NCBI GenBank assembly: GCA_948099385.1
Contig: CANUEZ040000020.1
Span: 5,984,501-6,048,500 of the forward strand
Direction: 5' to 3'
From: Fasciola hepatica
Lineage: Eukaryota > Platyhelminthes > Trematoda > Plagiorchiida > Fasciolidae
DNA: 64,000 bases
The translations under genes and the position numbers were made by a program. Position 1 is the first letter of the stretch. Every line of letters begins with the position of its first letter. The notes beneath the pieces were generated by a model. It ran no database searches. It was not told the origin of the DNA and saw nothing but the letters and a program-made list of their open reading frames with translations. This document shows, one piece after another, positions 44,641 through 58,593 of the stretch.

Positions 44641-47600
44641 AAACTCACCGCGGGCAGTTTGACCAAAGTTGGGAATTCTCTAACGCAGCAGTGGAAACCA
44701 GCCCGAGTGATTTGTCCTATGGAGGCCGTTTCGTTTGTCAGTATAACATCCGGGTTAATGAAAGCAGCTCAAAACCTCTACGAGTTTATCTTACCCGACA
44801 GAGAGTGGGCGTTTACGAGGGTGACTGAGTGTATCCCTGTATTTGCTGAAGTTGTAGCACTTGTGGTAGGACGATGGAGTACTGCAGAGTTGTTGAGTGT
44901 GTTGGCGATGTCACATGAAAATCTCGATGGCCGCCGATCTGCCGGCAAATATCTATGCCTTTACAGGTTTGGAGAAGTAAATGGTAGATGAAGGGGTAAA
45001 TTCTCTTGGCACCAACCATGGCATATCAAACAGGAACATAAAGATACGGTCAAAGAAATAGAGCTTCAAATATTATTCACCAATGTTATTGAGGCCGTGA
45101 GTCTTTGATGTATTCACTATGGATGCCACACCGTCTTGCGCGACATGATTGCCGTACTGATATATTTTGGAGTGATTTCATGAAATGTTTGGCCACAAGA
45201 TGCATGGGAGCACTTTTTGGATCAAGCTTCCACTTCACCATTCCGTGAAGTGTACGGTTGTTGTCTGATTATTTTGTTCGGCCCCTTTAAGTATTACTCG
45301 CAAACTATGGTTGAGGGAAACAGACGGAAGGACTACTGCCTAAAAAAGAGAGAACCCGTTAACCTGAAGTCTGCCCTTTTTTTGAAACCATGCTTTGGCA
45401 GGACTGAGCGCTTTGCCATTAATCGGAATCGGCAGATGAGTTCACTTATTACTGTTTGCAATTATTGCTCAGAATGCATGTTTATTCCTGCTACTGGTGA
45501 ATACCGCTTATAACTGGTGATATCGTCCTGCACGAAGAACAACATGAGAAAGTAACTCTCAGGTCAGCTTATATGCTGGAGGCTTTAACACCTCAACCAA
45601 CATTTCAGGCCAGCTGAGGCCAGCTGTAGTTTTATTAGTCTGACCACATAGCTTTCCAGCATTTACTCAGTGCCTGCAGAAAAGCAAATTAGGAGTATTG
45701 GAATATGCACAAATTCTGGTAGTTTTCTTTCAAGCAAACAGTTCCACGTGCCTTCCGTTAGTTCAAAAAGGAAACTAACACGGTGAGTCAAAACAGAAAC
45801 GCGATTTGCTGAGGTGCCAGCAAATAGAAATTTGTATTTTGAGCTCCCTCTGGGTGTAACCACAAATGTTTAAGGTTCGCTTTGTAGAGGACTGTGTAAG
45901 TATAAAATTATTTTGGGAGTGAACCGTCCGAAAGAAATAAAGCTATTATGTGATAGGATGAGTAGGCGTATCTACGGCCATTCTACGGCATTTAGAGACA
46001 TGACTCATGGAAATCATTATTAAATTAAATATTTCTTTAGAAGGCCAGAAAAAGTACCCAGTGAACTGCACAGCCGGTGGAGAAAAATCATGGGCGGTTC
46101 TCTTAGGGTTACGCCGCTCATCTCAGGTGCACTTTTGTTTATTGTTCTATGTTTTTCCTATGCGTATACCCCCCGACTTTACAAGGCTGTTCTGGACAGC
46201 ATCCCCAATATGGGGGACTAAAAATGAACGTTCTCCTTCCACTGTTCTCAGAGTGATATCATAGCACCTCTTCACTCATCACCGAAGTAACTTCAGTGTG
46301 AATATTCACCTCATCGTTGATTTTGGTCCACCTAAGTCGACGTCGTCATAAAGAAAGTCACAAGATATCACAAGGTCGCTCTTCACCAGTTCCGGGTATG
46401 ATGTATAAAATATCCTAACTTTTACGACTGAGTTAGCAAATCACAACCGGTTACTACGGTTTTAGTCCCAAATCATACCTCCGCTTTTGTCAAGGGATGG
46501 CAAGATTACTTTTCCAGCAAAAAACACCCTTGTTGGTCGCACCACCTAGACAGAGTGCTATTCCATCCAAGCTTCCTGGTCAACGAATTTTCTTTGGTAA
46601 CGGTGGAGTGGACATCATGGTTGATTGTCTGGAATTGATAGGTTCCACCGCTTACAAACAATAATAGACAAACAGTGAAAGCTACCTTCTAAAATTGGAG
46701 AAAAGTTTTCATTTGCTGCCCAGTTATAAAGGGATCCTAACTGAGGCGTCCATTCTGCGTCTCAGTTAAAGGTGAATTCGCTGTGGCGTATAATATGCAC
46801 GGATCTCGGTTTAAGCATCTGAAGAATGTCGTATTGCTGGTAGGAGAGAAACTGGCCCTTAGGTACAGTGGGACCGGAACAACTGAGAAAAGTGTGGCGG
46901 AAATTTGCAATTTTCCCTCCATCAGGATTGGTAAGGCTATCGTGATGTGAATTGCATCTTTGCACTTGCTACTGAATCACCAACTCGTCTCTGGCGACCA
47001 TCCACGCTGAAGCTCGAGCGCGACACCGTAGGGTGGCCTACCGACACGCGACACCACGGCTTAGGTCTCAAAGCTATCAGGCACCTGAGCAGATCAACTA
47101 AGGTGCGCATGTGATAAGTTGTAAGTTGCTTGCTAGAAGCCTCATGACATATGTAACATTTCTAATCTCATTTCAACTGCCGAGGCCTTATTTATGCGTA
47201 CGTATATCTATACCAAACTTACCTTACTATTATCGTAATATTCATGGGCTCTGTATCCGATTGCTTTGCCAGAACTCGGCGGTAAACTGATTGATGTGAA
47301 CGAGAGGATTCATTGGCAGCGGGAAATGCAACTTGCGTATGAAAAGTTTTTCGTGACCCTGATTAATACCGCATCATGAACCGCATCCCATTTACATCTC
47401 ACTAGTAGACTGAGGAATAACAATGAACTTGACGTCTTGAAGTCCACTTCGTGCCTGAAAAGCCAACCATACTTCTTTAAACTCATCGCACCGTAGGCTG
47501 ACTCCGGTAAGGCATTCAGCGTAATTATTTTGGCTTACTGAAGGCCTTCCAGCTCGAACCTCATGCGTTACTCCCAGGTAAGATAATACATAATACATGA

Positions 47601-49485
47601 ATGGCCTTCTCACTTCTTGGATGCTATTCCATCTTTGCATGGGGCTGCAAGTGTTGATAGCTGAAGTTCTCTTCTCATCACACCGGTCAGTCACAAATGG
47701 TCCTACGAAGGGTAGTGTTTGGGCCCAATTTTATTTCTCAGGTTACATACGTTGTCTATTCAAAGCAATACAGCATGGCACCGCGCTGCCACTCGCCGAT
47801 GATGGAGAATTTTCCGTCCGCTTGGACCCATAACCTGGTCAATATTTTCATCAGAGCCGTCGATGACTAATGGTGTGATATGTGGGGAATGCGCTCCTTC
47901 GCCGCTAAGAGTCCCATAATTCAGTATGAAGCATCCGTCCCTCCAGAACATCTCATTCTAAACGGATATTTCATTCCAAAAGTTAGGCTAGCGGGATATT
48001 TGGTTCTACGGTCTACATGCATCTTCCTGCCTCAAGTACAAGCAGCCTACTGAGCGGCTGCAATTACGCCGCTGTCTCCTCCAGCTGTTATCGATTTTCC
48101 ATAGTGCTTGCTTTGAATTTCGCCAATGCCACTCACCTATTTCCACGAAGCGCAAAATGTACTACTCCTTTCCTGCGCCACTTTATTAGTGCATAATCAG
48201 AAATCTTCTTCCCCAAGTGAGTAGATAACGCATGTCTTAAAACCCATCGACATTCTTGGCGTATCCATCATTACTCGTTTTCCCGAGGTTTGTCGCCAAA
48301 CTATTCACCAGCATCTTCCGCAAACATATTCGTTCTACATGACAAAGCTCATCATTTTTATCGCTTTTATTGGCTTGTTCAAATACTGACACATTCGTTG
48401 TTGCGATCACCTTCCCTACCACTATCTTGAAACGATATCTCACCGAGAGATGCTTATATCCAGAGTGGTTCATTGGTCAGTGATTTGGCAAATGTCTGCT
48501 TCTTCTATCAGTTCCCCCGTTTTCTCATATAGGGCCGTTGCATTCCAGCATTTCGATCTCGCAAAAGATAATGTACTCCCCATATCTGCACACTACAAAG
48601 GCACTTGTCCCACAACGTTCTGCTTTGTTGTGATCACGTGGACCGCCGTTTAAAACGAAAGCCACTGGATAGTCACTCGCCTGTCATTTACTTTGTCATC
48701 TCTAGTGCAAGCCATTTTCTTCTGATATTGCCACAGCTATGCATCCTACATTGATCCATCACCCAGCTCCGAATTTCATTGTAAAGCATCATCAAGCAAA
48801 CAATTCTTCCACAGTTTACCTGTTTCTCGCTGATCACTTCTCCCATCATCACCGCGGCTATCTCTCTCCAGGTGTGTTGCTGATTTGGCATAAAACTGGC
48901 CCAGCCAATATCCGGTCAACAAACTTTATAAACGTGTTCATCAACCAATTTATCTTGCTCTATTTCTGTTACTGCACTCCTGTTCATCGTGTAAACTTCA
49001 ATCCGAATTTCTCTCATGAGTTGCAAATCGACGTCGTCTGTTTGCACCCCTCTCATAGGGTTCTTTTTTCGCAGACAAATAAAATATCCACGGATCGTGT
49101 TTGACTCTCCAGTCATTGCACTTTTTCCTTAGATTTGTGTACATTTTTAACATTTGTGACCAGCATTTCTTAAGCCCGGTCGACTCAATCACCTGAGCTT
49201 GAGGTTAATTTTGTCGGGCACTACCAAATTGTGTCAAGCCGAAACTTTCCCTTTCACTAAGTTGAGTGCATTGATTTGTATAATATTCACAAGCAATCGG
49301 GTCCCGATTTCGCTCGTACCAACTGATTATGCATCACAGAAAGCTTTGAGACTGTTCTACATATAACAGTAATAAAGGTATCAAGGGATACATTTTTATT
49401 ACCACAAATTATTTATTTATTTACTTCATGTCATTCCTTTGTGTTCCATGGTTTTCCAGAGGGGTTTTGAAATAGGCCACTATTT
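44641..49485. other. unassigned
   Basis: Nearly 5 kb without a recognised protein, RNA or element. A minus-strand series of open stretches at 48,240-49,190 looks slightly more protein-like than its surroundings, but I recognise no motif. Confidence 0.3.
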
Positions 49486-49773
49486 TTGAGCAGAGTCTTC
49501 CATGATAACGAACATTTTCACGAACGTCATTGCACTTCTCCTTTGCGATACAAAAAGAAATCGGTTTCTATAGATAGAGTTATTTATTATTTGTCGGTTT
49601 GTTCAAATGCCGAATTAGACTACATTACCTACCAATATAATGTGCGTGCGCAAATTCAAAAATTTCGCCAAAGAATGAAAGCAGTAAAGCAAATATTAGA
49701 TTCTGCCTATTCAGGATTTGCCGATCAAATACCGGCACCACAAAGGACATCGTCAATTTATCTGGGGACATGA
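49486..49773 (+). CDS. open frame of unknown nature before an endonuclease fragment
   Basis: 95 residues with no ATG at the head. It opens just after TTTTTGAGCAG, which could be a splice acceptor. Composition is protein-like (Arg, Gln, Lys rich near 60-75). Its last codons overlap, in another frame, the start of the endonuclease fragment at 49,740. It could be a chance frame, an old exon, or part of the same element after a frameshift. Confidence 0.2.
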   Translation: MSRVFHDNEHFHERHCTSPLRYKKKSVSIDRVIYYLSVCSNAELDYITYQYNVRAQIQKFRQRMKAVKQILDSAYSGFADQIPAPQRTSSIYLGT

Positions 49774-50160
49774 GTGCTAGAATTGGCTTTCTGCCTTCGA
49801 AAGAGGCTCATTTGCGAGGTCTTTTTGGTCCTGAATCCTGCCATTCAGACAACACGGAAAGGCTACTGGCCTGCGATCGAACCACGGCTTGTTCCTCGCC
49901 AGCACGAACTTTAGTTTTGCCACGGGTTGACCGGTGTGGATGAACTATTACCAGGGCGGCTGGGTGCATGCGGTCCACTTTTCGGTCTGAGCGTGAGGGC
50001 TGTGGTCACCCACCAAAAGCAGCCCCGCATCCTCTCACAGGTCAGACGTCCGACAGCGACAAGACTATACAAATAAAAACACCTCAAAAGTGTGGATCAC
50101 TCTTGAAGCGCCACGTGATGGATCCCAATGAACGCGTATCGTACTACCCCTCTACCTAAA
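49740..50160 (+). pseudogene. non-LTR endonuclease fragment, different lineage (N9)
   Basis: The frame reads KDIVNLSGDMSARIGFL, then HLRGLFG, SDNTERLL. This matches the APE-type pattern GDxNAxxG...HxGxxG...DNGxRLL, which differs from the GDFNAPxICW type of N2 and N7, so it is another clade (RTE-like by inference). Later residues are degraded. No RT identified downstream. Confidence 0.45.
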
Positions 50161-52379
50161 GAAGATCCCAGTGCCGCCCACCATGAGCACTGAATGTAGA
50201 CCGTTAGAGTTTGCTCCCCTGACGAAAATTCAGCCATAAGCCGTTCCCACCCTGCGCGGATTTTCGAACCAGTCCTCACATTGGCGTTGTTCTGCTTTGC
50301 AGTATGCTAATGACGGCAAAGATATCACGGTAACCGTGCAACCACAACCACGTTAGATTTCCTTGCTCACACTCAATTATAATCACATTACGTCGGCACC
50401 ATCGAGTGGAGGCGCACACAAACCTACGTCTATGTTTCTCTGCACGAGGACAATTTTCACCAATGCATCACTTCCGATATCCCAAGAGTTACTTCCAAAA
50501 TCTTACTTCAGCGCTACTCAGAACTTATTCAGTATAGAGTAACCACTATACCAGAAGGAACAGCAACAAATATGGTTCTATACTGTCGGGGTTCCAGTCA
50601 CATCAACTCAATCGCTGTTCTTTCAGACCTGTCTTACCGTATTTTGCGTAAGCAAACGGCATTGAGGGTCACCATCTCGATTACTCTTAACCGTTAAGCG
50701 CTAGGTCTCTTTGGTATCCGAGCGCCGCCAAGCCAACATGCGAAGCAATAATTCTTTGGAATGCATACACGGCTGCCGAACTGGTCCAGGGATCAATCCT
50801 AGCTGGTAGCAGTATAGATCAATCCACAGCAAGCCTATTTCACCCAGAATGCGGAGTAGGTGACACTGTCCGTCTTAATGAAATTTCGTCGCTTCCCCAT
50901 TGGCACAAACCTAATCGGTACATTATTATTGCTGTGCGAATCCTCATCTATTTACCAATCCATGTGTGTCTCGCTCCTTCAAGGTCTCATCTTCCTTTCT
51001 GTCCCCCACTTTATAGCAACAGAATGGGCATTAGCTGGAAGCTCCTCGATAACATTTTGCCTATGTTGCCTCTTTTCCACCCCAAGTCCCACTAGATATA
51101 CCTCCATCAACACCCTTGCGATTTTGAACCGGGAAATCTAGTCTCATTTCTCCCACCTGGTGTGGCTCACTAACTGAACTTGACATCCACTTACGAAGTC
51201 ACCAAATCTGCCTGAACCCTATCCCCCAGCTGAGCTTCTTCCATAATTTCATGCAAAACTTATTTTTCTGGTGTACTGAATGACTGCTCTAGGTCAAATA
51301 TTAGCCTCCTCGCTGAACCTTCTAGCTCCCACTTATGTGCTTCCTTTTTCAATCTTATTTATCATGGCCTCGGTTTGTCTCAGGGATACGCTGCATCGAT
51401 GGGCCCGTGCTAAACGTTTTTTCTTCTTCCCGTCAGCCGCTGATCCTCATCTGGGTTACACCCAGACTACGTTTCTCTATCTCATTTCCCTTTCCGTTTG
51501 TTCTCAATACCTTTCAACCACATCGGGCACTATTCTGCTCACCTCCCTGGTTGTTGCAGCTGGATAATAAAGCTGTATGGCTGTCTACCACTCGCGGTCC
51601 CCTTTGGCTCTGTAGTCCAAGTTCTCACAATCTGACTGATTGATCCTAGGCCATGTACCCATATTGTGGTTGCTCAGCCCGCAGTACAACCATCGGTAAT
51701 AACTCACGCCAATTCCAACCGTGCGGGGCGCGGCCAGCTCCCCCAATTTGGCCGGCACTTATCGGGCGTGCAGGCCGTCTGCAAAGATGTTCGAGAGTAA
51801 TTGGGCTGGTGGTCCACACCCTCTGCGTCCACTTTACGGAGTGTTTTTCAGGTTGGATATCCAGAGCACGGTCAGCCCCACTCACTAGCGCCGGTAGTGG
51901 AATGCACGCTCGGAGTGTCTTAGCCCTACCGCATTCCTCACTGTCGGTTGCGGATGGCATGCTCCTATCATTCTTCCTCCGCCATGATTCGCTTATCTAG
52001 TGGCTAATACTAGTCGCTGGGTCACACCAGGCCTCTATTTTCCCTAGGTTATGTTTGGTTTTTGTGTTTCTAAGGCTTATAACCGTCTGTCAATTAGCTA
52101 GAAAGGCCTAGGAAAAATACCCAAAATTTTCTATGTAGCTCTACACTCTAGAAAATTTCAATTTACTGACCCATAATCTTTCCGCCTTATTCACATTATC
52201 TCCCGAACTACTCATGCAAGCTCCAAGGGTCCTCCGTAAGCACGCTTAGGTCCCGGGTGTAAAATCAGGCAATTTGTCCTGTCAGGCTTAGAAAAACCAG
52301 GAAAACTCGACCTCTATCTGCACTCAGTCCATGCTCAGTATCTCTCTTTGATTTTATGACTTAGTCAACAAGAAGATTA
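50161..52379. other. unassigned
   Basis: No recognised feature. 51,700-51,960 is more GC-rich than its surroundings and open on both strands, without a known motif. Confidence 0.3.
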
Positions 52380-52467
52380 AATAAGTAGATCAAAGAGTGG
52401 CGGAACTGAATAACCAGGTCCAGTCCATCGATGATATTCTATTAAGATATCCCCTATTTCTAGCATA

Positions 52468-53351
52468 TTGGAACCCGCCCCTATAGCTAATCGCCAAAGC
52501 CTAGCCATGGCAGGCCTTTTATTGGACTCAGTTTTGACCGAAGTTCATAAGAGTATAACTAACTCCAAAAACTCGATGGATTTTGACACCCCTGACCAAC
52601 TTCCCTTGTTGTCAACCAAACTCGCCATACCGAATGCTTGGAGCATGGCACACCACAGGTGCTATTGCACTCGGCTGCTCAAAACAACACAACGCAACGA
52701 CTGTCCTTTGGAGTTCCAATTAGCTGACCAAATAACAGCTAGAGAATTCACAACTAGTTGGCAAATCACTGCTAATGCACCCCATTCAAAAGAATCAGAA
52801 TATTACAGGATAAAAACCCCCCAAAGAGAGGTGTTTCGATCACCAAAATGTATCTCAGCTTCACCAACGCAACCCATGGCTGAAATACCAGTCGCTGCTT
52901 CGTCTCTCTGCCTGTCGAGCCACCCCGTGACACAAAAGCCCTCAGTTGCCGCACTACGCTAGTTGACCTAGACTTGATCACCACCCCATCGCCAGCACAT
53001 CCTCCTAGTAAACGGCCCTGCCTTCTACCATCAACCTCCGCTCCCGCAAATGGCAACGATATCCATGCCAAACCCACTATTAGCCCAGGGCCACCAAAGC
53101 CCCGTGAATCCGGGCCTGCTGCTGCCTATGTCAACCTACTGCCCACCGTCTCACCACCGAAAAAGACTCCGGGGAAGTCTGTTGTCAACAGCCCGTCTTG
53201 CCCTAACTCATGTCCCACCGTCTTGTGGAAACAAATCGTTCATAAAGGCTATGATCCACTACACAGCCAATCGGCCGGTCAGCCGACAGAATTTTGTGTC
53301 CACCCACAGCTTTTAGCTACTCCGGCTACTCCCGTAATCCCCCTCCCGTAA
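52468..53351 (+). pseudogene. N7 ORF1-like Pro-rich protein
   Basis: Two open stretches (52,468-52,962 and 52,974-53,351). The second is rich in Pro, Ser and Thr (PPSKRPCLLPS, SPPKKTPGKS). Position upstream of the endonuclease suggests the nucleic-acid-binding ORF1 protein, but no zinc knuckle or RRM is visible. Assignment rests on context. Confidence 0.35.
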
Positions 53352-54124
53352 GTCTTCTCAGAGCCCCATTTAGAACCCCCACCAAGCACTCCAAGTATAC
53401 CCCAAATAATCCACGCTTGTTGGCCAGCAGGATGCAACCCTGCATCACCCTAAACAGCCAACCCCAACTAGCTGTATTATGGTGGTACCCCGACTAATCG
53501 ATAAGGTCCTCCCAACTCCACTTTACAACACAAGCGAAAAAGGCCACCGAGTAACGCGTCATCTTGCGTCGGAACCAAACATACTATACTCTCCAAGTAT
53601 ACCGAAGCAGTTTCCCAATCATCTGGCTGAGTGCCAGAACCTCCCGCCGAACCTCTGTAGCCAATTGTCCTCCCATCCAATGATACAAATAAATAACCTC
53701 CAGCTAAATTATTAACAACGGCCTCGATGGTCAAGCTTCACGCTCTTCCCCAAACACGGAATGGGTCGGCCCAACCAGCTACACTTATTTCGTCGGTCGT
53801 GTTCGAGCGATGACCACCTGCCGCAGCGTATCCCGTTGAACCCGGTCGCCGCTACTTTCCACCATCTCACTTGCCATTACCCGTCACCTCAGCATCCAAC
53901 CCCCACCTGGTTACTTCAACCACCCCGGAAATCCCACCTCCGCAAAAGAGCAATTTTTTCTTTACAGCACCCCCCAACCCAGCTTCGCCCCTTCTACATA
54001 CAGCCGGCTCCCCACTTCTGACCCCTGGTTAGGTTCCATCGTTTCTATACAAGAAAATCCTGACTTTATGAGTCCACTTGATGATGTTTACCATCTCATT
54101 AGTGTTAGCCACTAACACCCACCG

Positions 54125-54850
54125 ATGGTTGTTCCTACTCCACGCCCTGACGATACAGTTGCACTTACACTGCTCCTCATTAAAGCTCGCTCACTACTGA
54201 ATAAAACTCATACTCTCCATAATAAAGTACTACCTCTCAACTTCGACATCACTGTCATAACCGAGACCTGGCTAAATGATTCTGTCCCATTGGACCAAAT
54301 TTCTATCGCTGGTTATCAAACCTCTATAAAAATTGTCGTCGTCGTGGAGGAGGAGGCTGTCTAAACTACGTTAAAAGCAGCTTGCCTACCCTTCCTCTCT
54401 CTGGTACAGCACTAGACGCAATTCAGGACTCAATATGGGTAACGGTTCTTCTGGCCAACTCCCCACTCCATATCGGCTGCGTTTATCGACCACTCAACTG
54501 AAATATCACGGACCTCGCTCAAGTAGTCAAAGCTTTTGACCACTTTGAACTATTACCCTCTTCGTCAAAACTCATTGCTGGCGATTTCAATGCACCTTAT
54601 ATCTGCTGGGGCACCATGTCATCACCCCAAATACTTCACGAACTTCGTTTCGACTGTACACACAAGGCGCTGGGTCCAGCATGTAATGACACCAACCAGA
54701 GGAAACAGCATACTTGACGTGATATTTACCATTGGCCTATCGGGTGTGATGACTACAGCTCTTAACCTCTTCCCAGGCAATGACCATAGAATTGTAACTT
54801 GCAGATTCCCAGCCGGACCCATAGGCCCCATATGTAGCTCATCTTAACAG
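54125..54850 (+). pseudogene. N7 APE-type endonuclease
   Basis: Successive blocks in two or three frames: KARSLLNKTHTLHNK, VITETWLNDSV (the conserved ETWL box), CVYRPLN, LIAGDFNAPYICWGT, GNSILDVIFT, PGNDHRIV. These are the substrate and metal-site boxes of the retrotransposon endonuclease that nicks target DNA. Stops between blocks, including about 54,362. Confidence 0.7.
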
Positions 54851-55213
54851 ACCCTGAACACGATCAACTGGACAAACCTCAAGCCCATGCTTCGCTCCCT
54901 CAACTGGGATGACTACTTCCTACAGCACGACCCTCAGCTAGCCGGTGACGTACTCTACTATAAGATACATAGCTGCTTTTCAGCAATCTCCACCACCGGG
55001 ACCAACCACTCTTAAGCCAGCAGCTCTTGCCAAACAAGGCTGCAAGATAAATGTGCGAAACTGCAGATCTATATTAAAACCAGAGACTTCTCCACATTAT
55101 TGCAACTCCGCTCCTTCTCTGTAACCATCAGTCTTTGGACTAATGAACTGCTGAGAAAGCAGGAGCTTTCGGCCTAGAATTCCTTCGACAGATCGTACCA
55201 ACTGTCCCGACTG

Positions 55214-57036
55214 TTGAAGAGCAGAAATCAGAGAGAGCCTTCAGGGATACCCTATCTAATTTTGGGAAACAACACGCAGAATAAATCTTCAGTCGAAATC
55301 GCTGAGGCGCTCAATATCTTCTTTTCAGAATCCATGACCACTGACGCCACTTCGAATCCGCCACCCGTACCCCTCATAATCGAGCAAGTTCTCTCTGACA
55401 TTGAATTCAGTTTGAACGATGTGACCCACCTACTGCTGTGTGTTAGATCCTCCTCCCGCCCTGGCCATGACGGCATCCCCCCAGCATTTTTTCATCTTGG
55501 TGGAACTGACGTCGCTGCTGTCTTTATGAACCTCTACAATTTATCCATTAAACATGGCATTTTTCCATCCCATTGGAAAATTCCAACCACTATTCCTAAA
55601 CACAAAACAGGTCCAGTGCATGACCCTTCAAATTATCGTGCTATTAAACATACCCCTTTAGCTGCCAGAATAATGGAGCTTTTGGTTAAACAGCGGATGT
55701 TCTATTATCTCATTTCTCATAACCTCATCCACAGCGGTCAACATGGCCTCCTAAATACACGTTCTTGTACCACATGCCAGTTTGATTTCTGCAACCTACT
55801 GACCATGGCAGCTGACGACGGCAAATCTATGGTTATCTTCTACTTCGATATGACCAAGGCATTTGACGGAGTTCCTCACTCTCGGTTGTTAACAAAACAC
55901 CGGGCCTACGGTAACCATGACACGCTTTTATAACGGATCACTTCCCACCTGTCGGATCGAACCCAGGTTGTATATGCTAATGGTCATCTATCGCAACCGG
56001 TGCCTGTCACTAGTTGAGTTATACAAGGAAGTGTACTTGGCCCGCTATTGTTCCTACTCTGTACTGACGACATTTTTTTGATTGTGCATCACGGCAAACC
56101 TTTCATCTTCGCCGACGACATCAAAATCGTTTGAGTTTCTCCATCAAGATTTGGGCACAGAGCTGTCTGAAATAAATAATTATCTTGAGAGACTTGATCA
56201 ATGGTGCATCTCATAGCAGATGTGATTCTCGACATCCGAAAGCTTCTACACAGCCTACGGATGGCAAGTCCCTCCCGGGACCCTGTCACTGAACCAAGTG
56301 CCCATCGCCCCAAGCTCATCAGTGAAGGATCTTGGGCTTTGATACGCTAACAATCTGCCATTCTCGGAACATGTCTCATTTCAGACGGCCAGGGCCAGAC
56401 AGATAATAGGCCCAGTTCTCAGACCATTTAAAAAGAAACAGAGTATTCTCCTTACGTACCAATCCCATGCTAGACCCCACCTCGAATATTGTCCTATATC
56501 CTTCTCTGGATGTCTAAATCGGATAGAATACGCCTTGAGAAAGTTCAGCGTACCTTCACCAAGGAGTTAATATGATATCCTTCTCCACTGAGCTATAAAG
56601 AGCGATGCACCCTACTAATCTTGACGCAGTATGGCTCAGACATGTTAGGCTTAACTTGTGTTTTCTACGTAGACTTATTCATAGCTCCGCGCTCACATCT
56701 ACCAAATATATACAGCTTTCGCTAGCCTCTTCTGACCCTCTGCACCACAGAGACTTCAGTTTGACCATCACACAGTCCAGGCTGGCAATAAGAACGAACT
56801 TCTTTCTCGTTAAATATTCAAAGCCCTTGAATAAGCCACCCCTGAATATTCGCAAAGGTGCATCAGTAGCCCAGTTTAGCCATGCCCTAAAATCACGACT
56901 TACCGTTAGTCATACGTTACCTTTGACTAACATCAGCATATCTGAAAATCGGGCCCTTGGAGAAGGCATCGAACTTCAGAACCCCAGCTTCCATATCCCC
57001 CTCCTGCGCTCAGCTGTCCGTCGAGCTGGCCTTTGA
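55214..57036 (+). pseudogene. N7 reverse transcriptase
   Basis: 55,214-55,933 is an uninterrupted 240-residue stretch with SSRPGHDGIPPAFFHLG, HWKIPTTIPKHKTG, SNYRAIKHTPLAARIMELLV, GQHGLLNTRSC and FYFDMTKAFDGVPHSRLL. Across stops it continues with IQGSVLGPLLFLLCTDDIF and FIFADDIKIV near 56,100-56,130, with an intact catalytic FADD. The final block, with FFLVKYSKPLN and ASVAQFSHALKSRL near 56,800-56,900, is the usual RT C-terminus. Confidence 0.75.
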
Positions 57037-57040
57037 AAAT

Positions 57041-58593
57041 GGGTTCCACTACTAGAATCATGGCACCATATCCCAAACCTACCATTTCCTGCCTAACTAC
57101 AGACGCTAGGCTTAGCATTTATTATCACGTTTCACGTATACAGCACGCATCCCACACTGCAGTAGGATACAGTTTTTTCCGTTTACAACAATAACTAACC
57201 AGATGCCTGTCGGTTTCGCTACTCACCCACGTTCACCTACTACCACCTAACCCCTATACGGCCCTGCCTTATATAATTCACCAGTCGGTTTTCATAACTA
57301 TGTGTAGGCGATTTCTGCCTCCCTCGCCATATGGTACTAGGGCAGCTATGTAAGACAACTTTCCTCTAGCTGAAGGTTTTTAGCCATTGGTGTTTTCCCC
57401 TAGCATCAAATGATTCAGTGGTGCTGGATCCTAGGACATTAAGTTTCGCCACCCACTACTTCACTCCTCGATCTTTCGACTTCTGTCCTATTAACTCTGG
57501 CTTCTGCTCCTCTCAGCTTCCTTGCCCGGCTGCAATTTGCTTTCCTTAATCACCGGTTGAAAATCTTTCATCTCATACCTCCACTTCCCATAGCTACCTG
57601 TTGGCCTCGATTTCATCCCTATATATTTCTTGACATGAGGGCTAGACTGCGCCACCAAGATTTCTGAATCTATCACCTAACTTAGACTGCTATACTCTCT
57701 CCGTGTGTGCAATAACATCTACTGGCGCAGCCTAACTCAACCACACCAGAACTATCTTTGGCAGTTTTAGGCACGGTCTGGCGCTGTACGAGACTGAAAC
57801 ATATATGCAGGCTAGTGCATTACAAAACTCGTTGTTCTACTCCATGTGTTTGCTTAGCCTCACTCTGAATTTTCACAGCCCACGCGAGCAAAACCCCTGA
57901 CGTCAACGGCACCTTCACCATGGCTGCTTCCGACGTGCGGAAAACAGACCATCCTTGGCAGTTGCAAAAGTGATATGTACACGGAAAATTACGGACGGGC
58001 GGAGGGGCTATGGGAAGTTCCTATATGGGCTCAACCACCCCTCTGTTGAAAAAAGCTAAAAAAGAAACATTGATGAAATAAGAAGACAGTGGGATCGATC
58101 TGATCTATATATACTAATAATATCTGGCTGTGAAGGAAATGGGCAAACTCTAACCATGGGTGTCTCCTATCAGCTCAGACCTGACCCTGCGAAAGAGAAA
58201 ACCCCACACCACAATTGTCCGCTCGACATGCTTTTGGTTCCTATGCATGAGACGGACTGGGGTGACAGCGAACTGGTCTCCACATATGGCTATTTGCCTC
58301 TCGCCCTTATTTTCAACCGCCTAGTCCCTCTCACGCACGCCTGACATGTTTGTTGACTTCAGCTACAAAACCACCGTGGCTCTGGACAACACCTCGACAA
58401 GCAGGTCTCACCGAAGCGCCAATTATATCCACGTAGATATTAGTGTATATATAAACATACATGTAAGAAAGTAGAGAAAAGCGCCTGTATTTTTCGCCTA
58501 CTTATCTATTTTTCCTCCCTTCTGTAAGGAATCCAACCCGCTCTGCAGTTGGTAGCCTCAACAGCGAACTGCATCAATAGACCTGTAGATACC
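57041..58593. other. unassigned
   Basis: May include the N7 3' UTR; nothing else recognised. Confidence 0.3.

Larger units (their letters stand above)
52380..57040 (+). mobile_element. non-LTR retrotransposon N7, most complete copy
   Basis: In order: Pro-rich ORF1-like region, APE endonuclease, linker, RT, conserved C-terminal motif. The layout is that of CR1/Jockey-type elements. Many stops and shifts make it inactive. The borders are not defined: I saw no target duplication and no simple tail after 57,040. Confidence 0.65.

Noticed and set aside
51646..52000. GC-rich segment open on both strands as a gene or CpG-type promoter
   Set aside because: No motif on either strand and no neighbouring gene.
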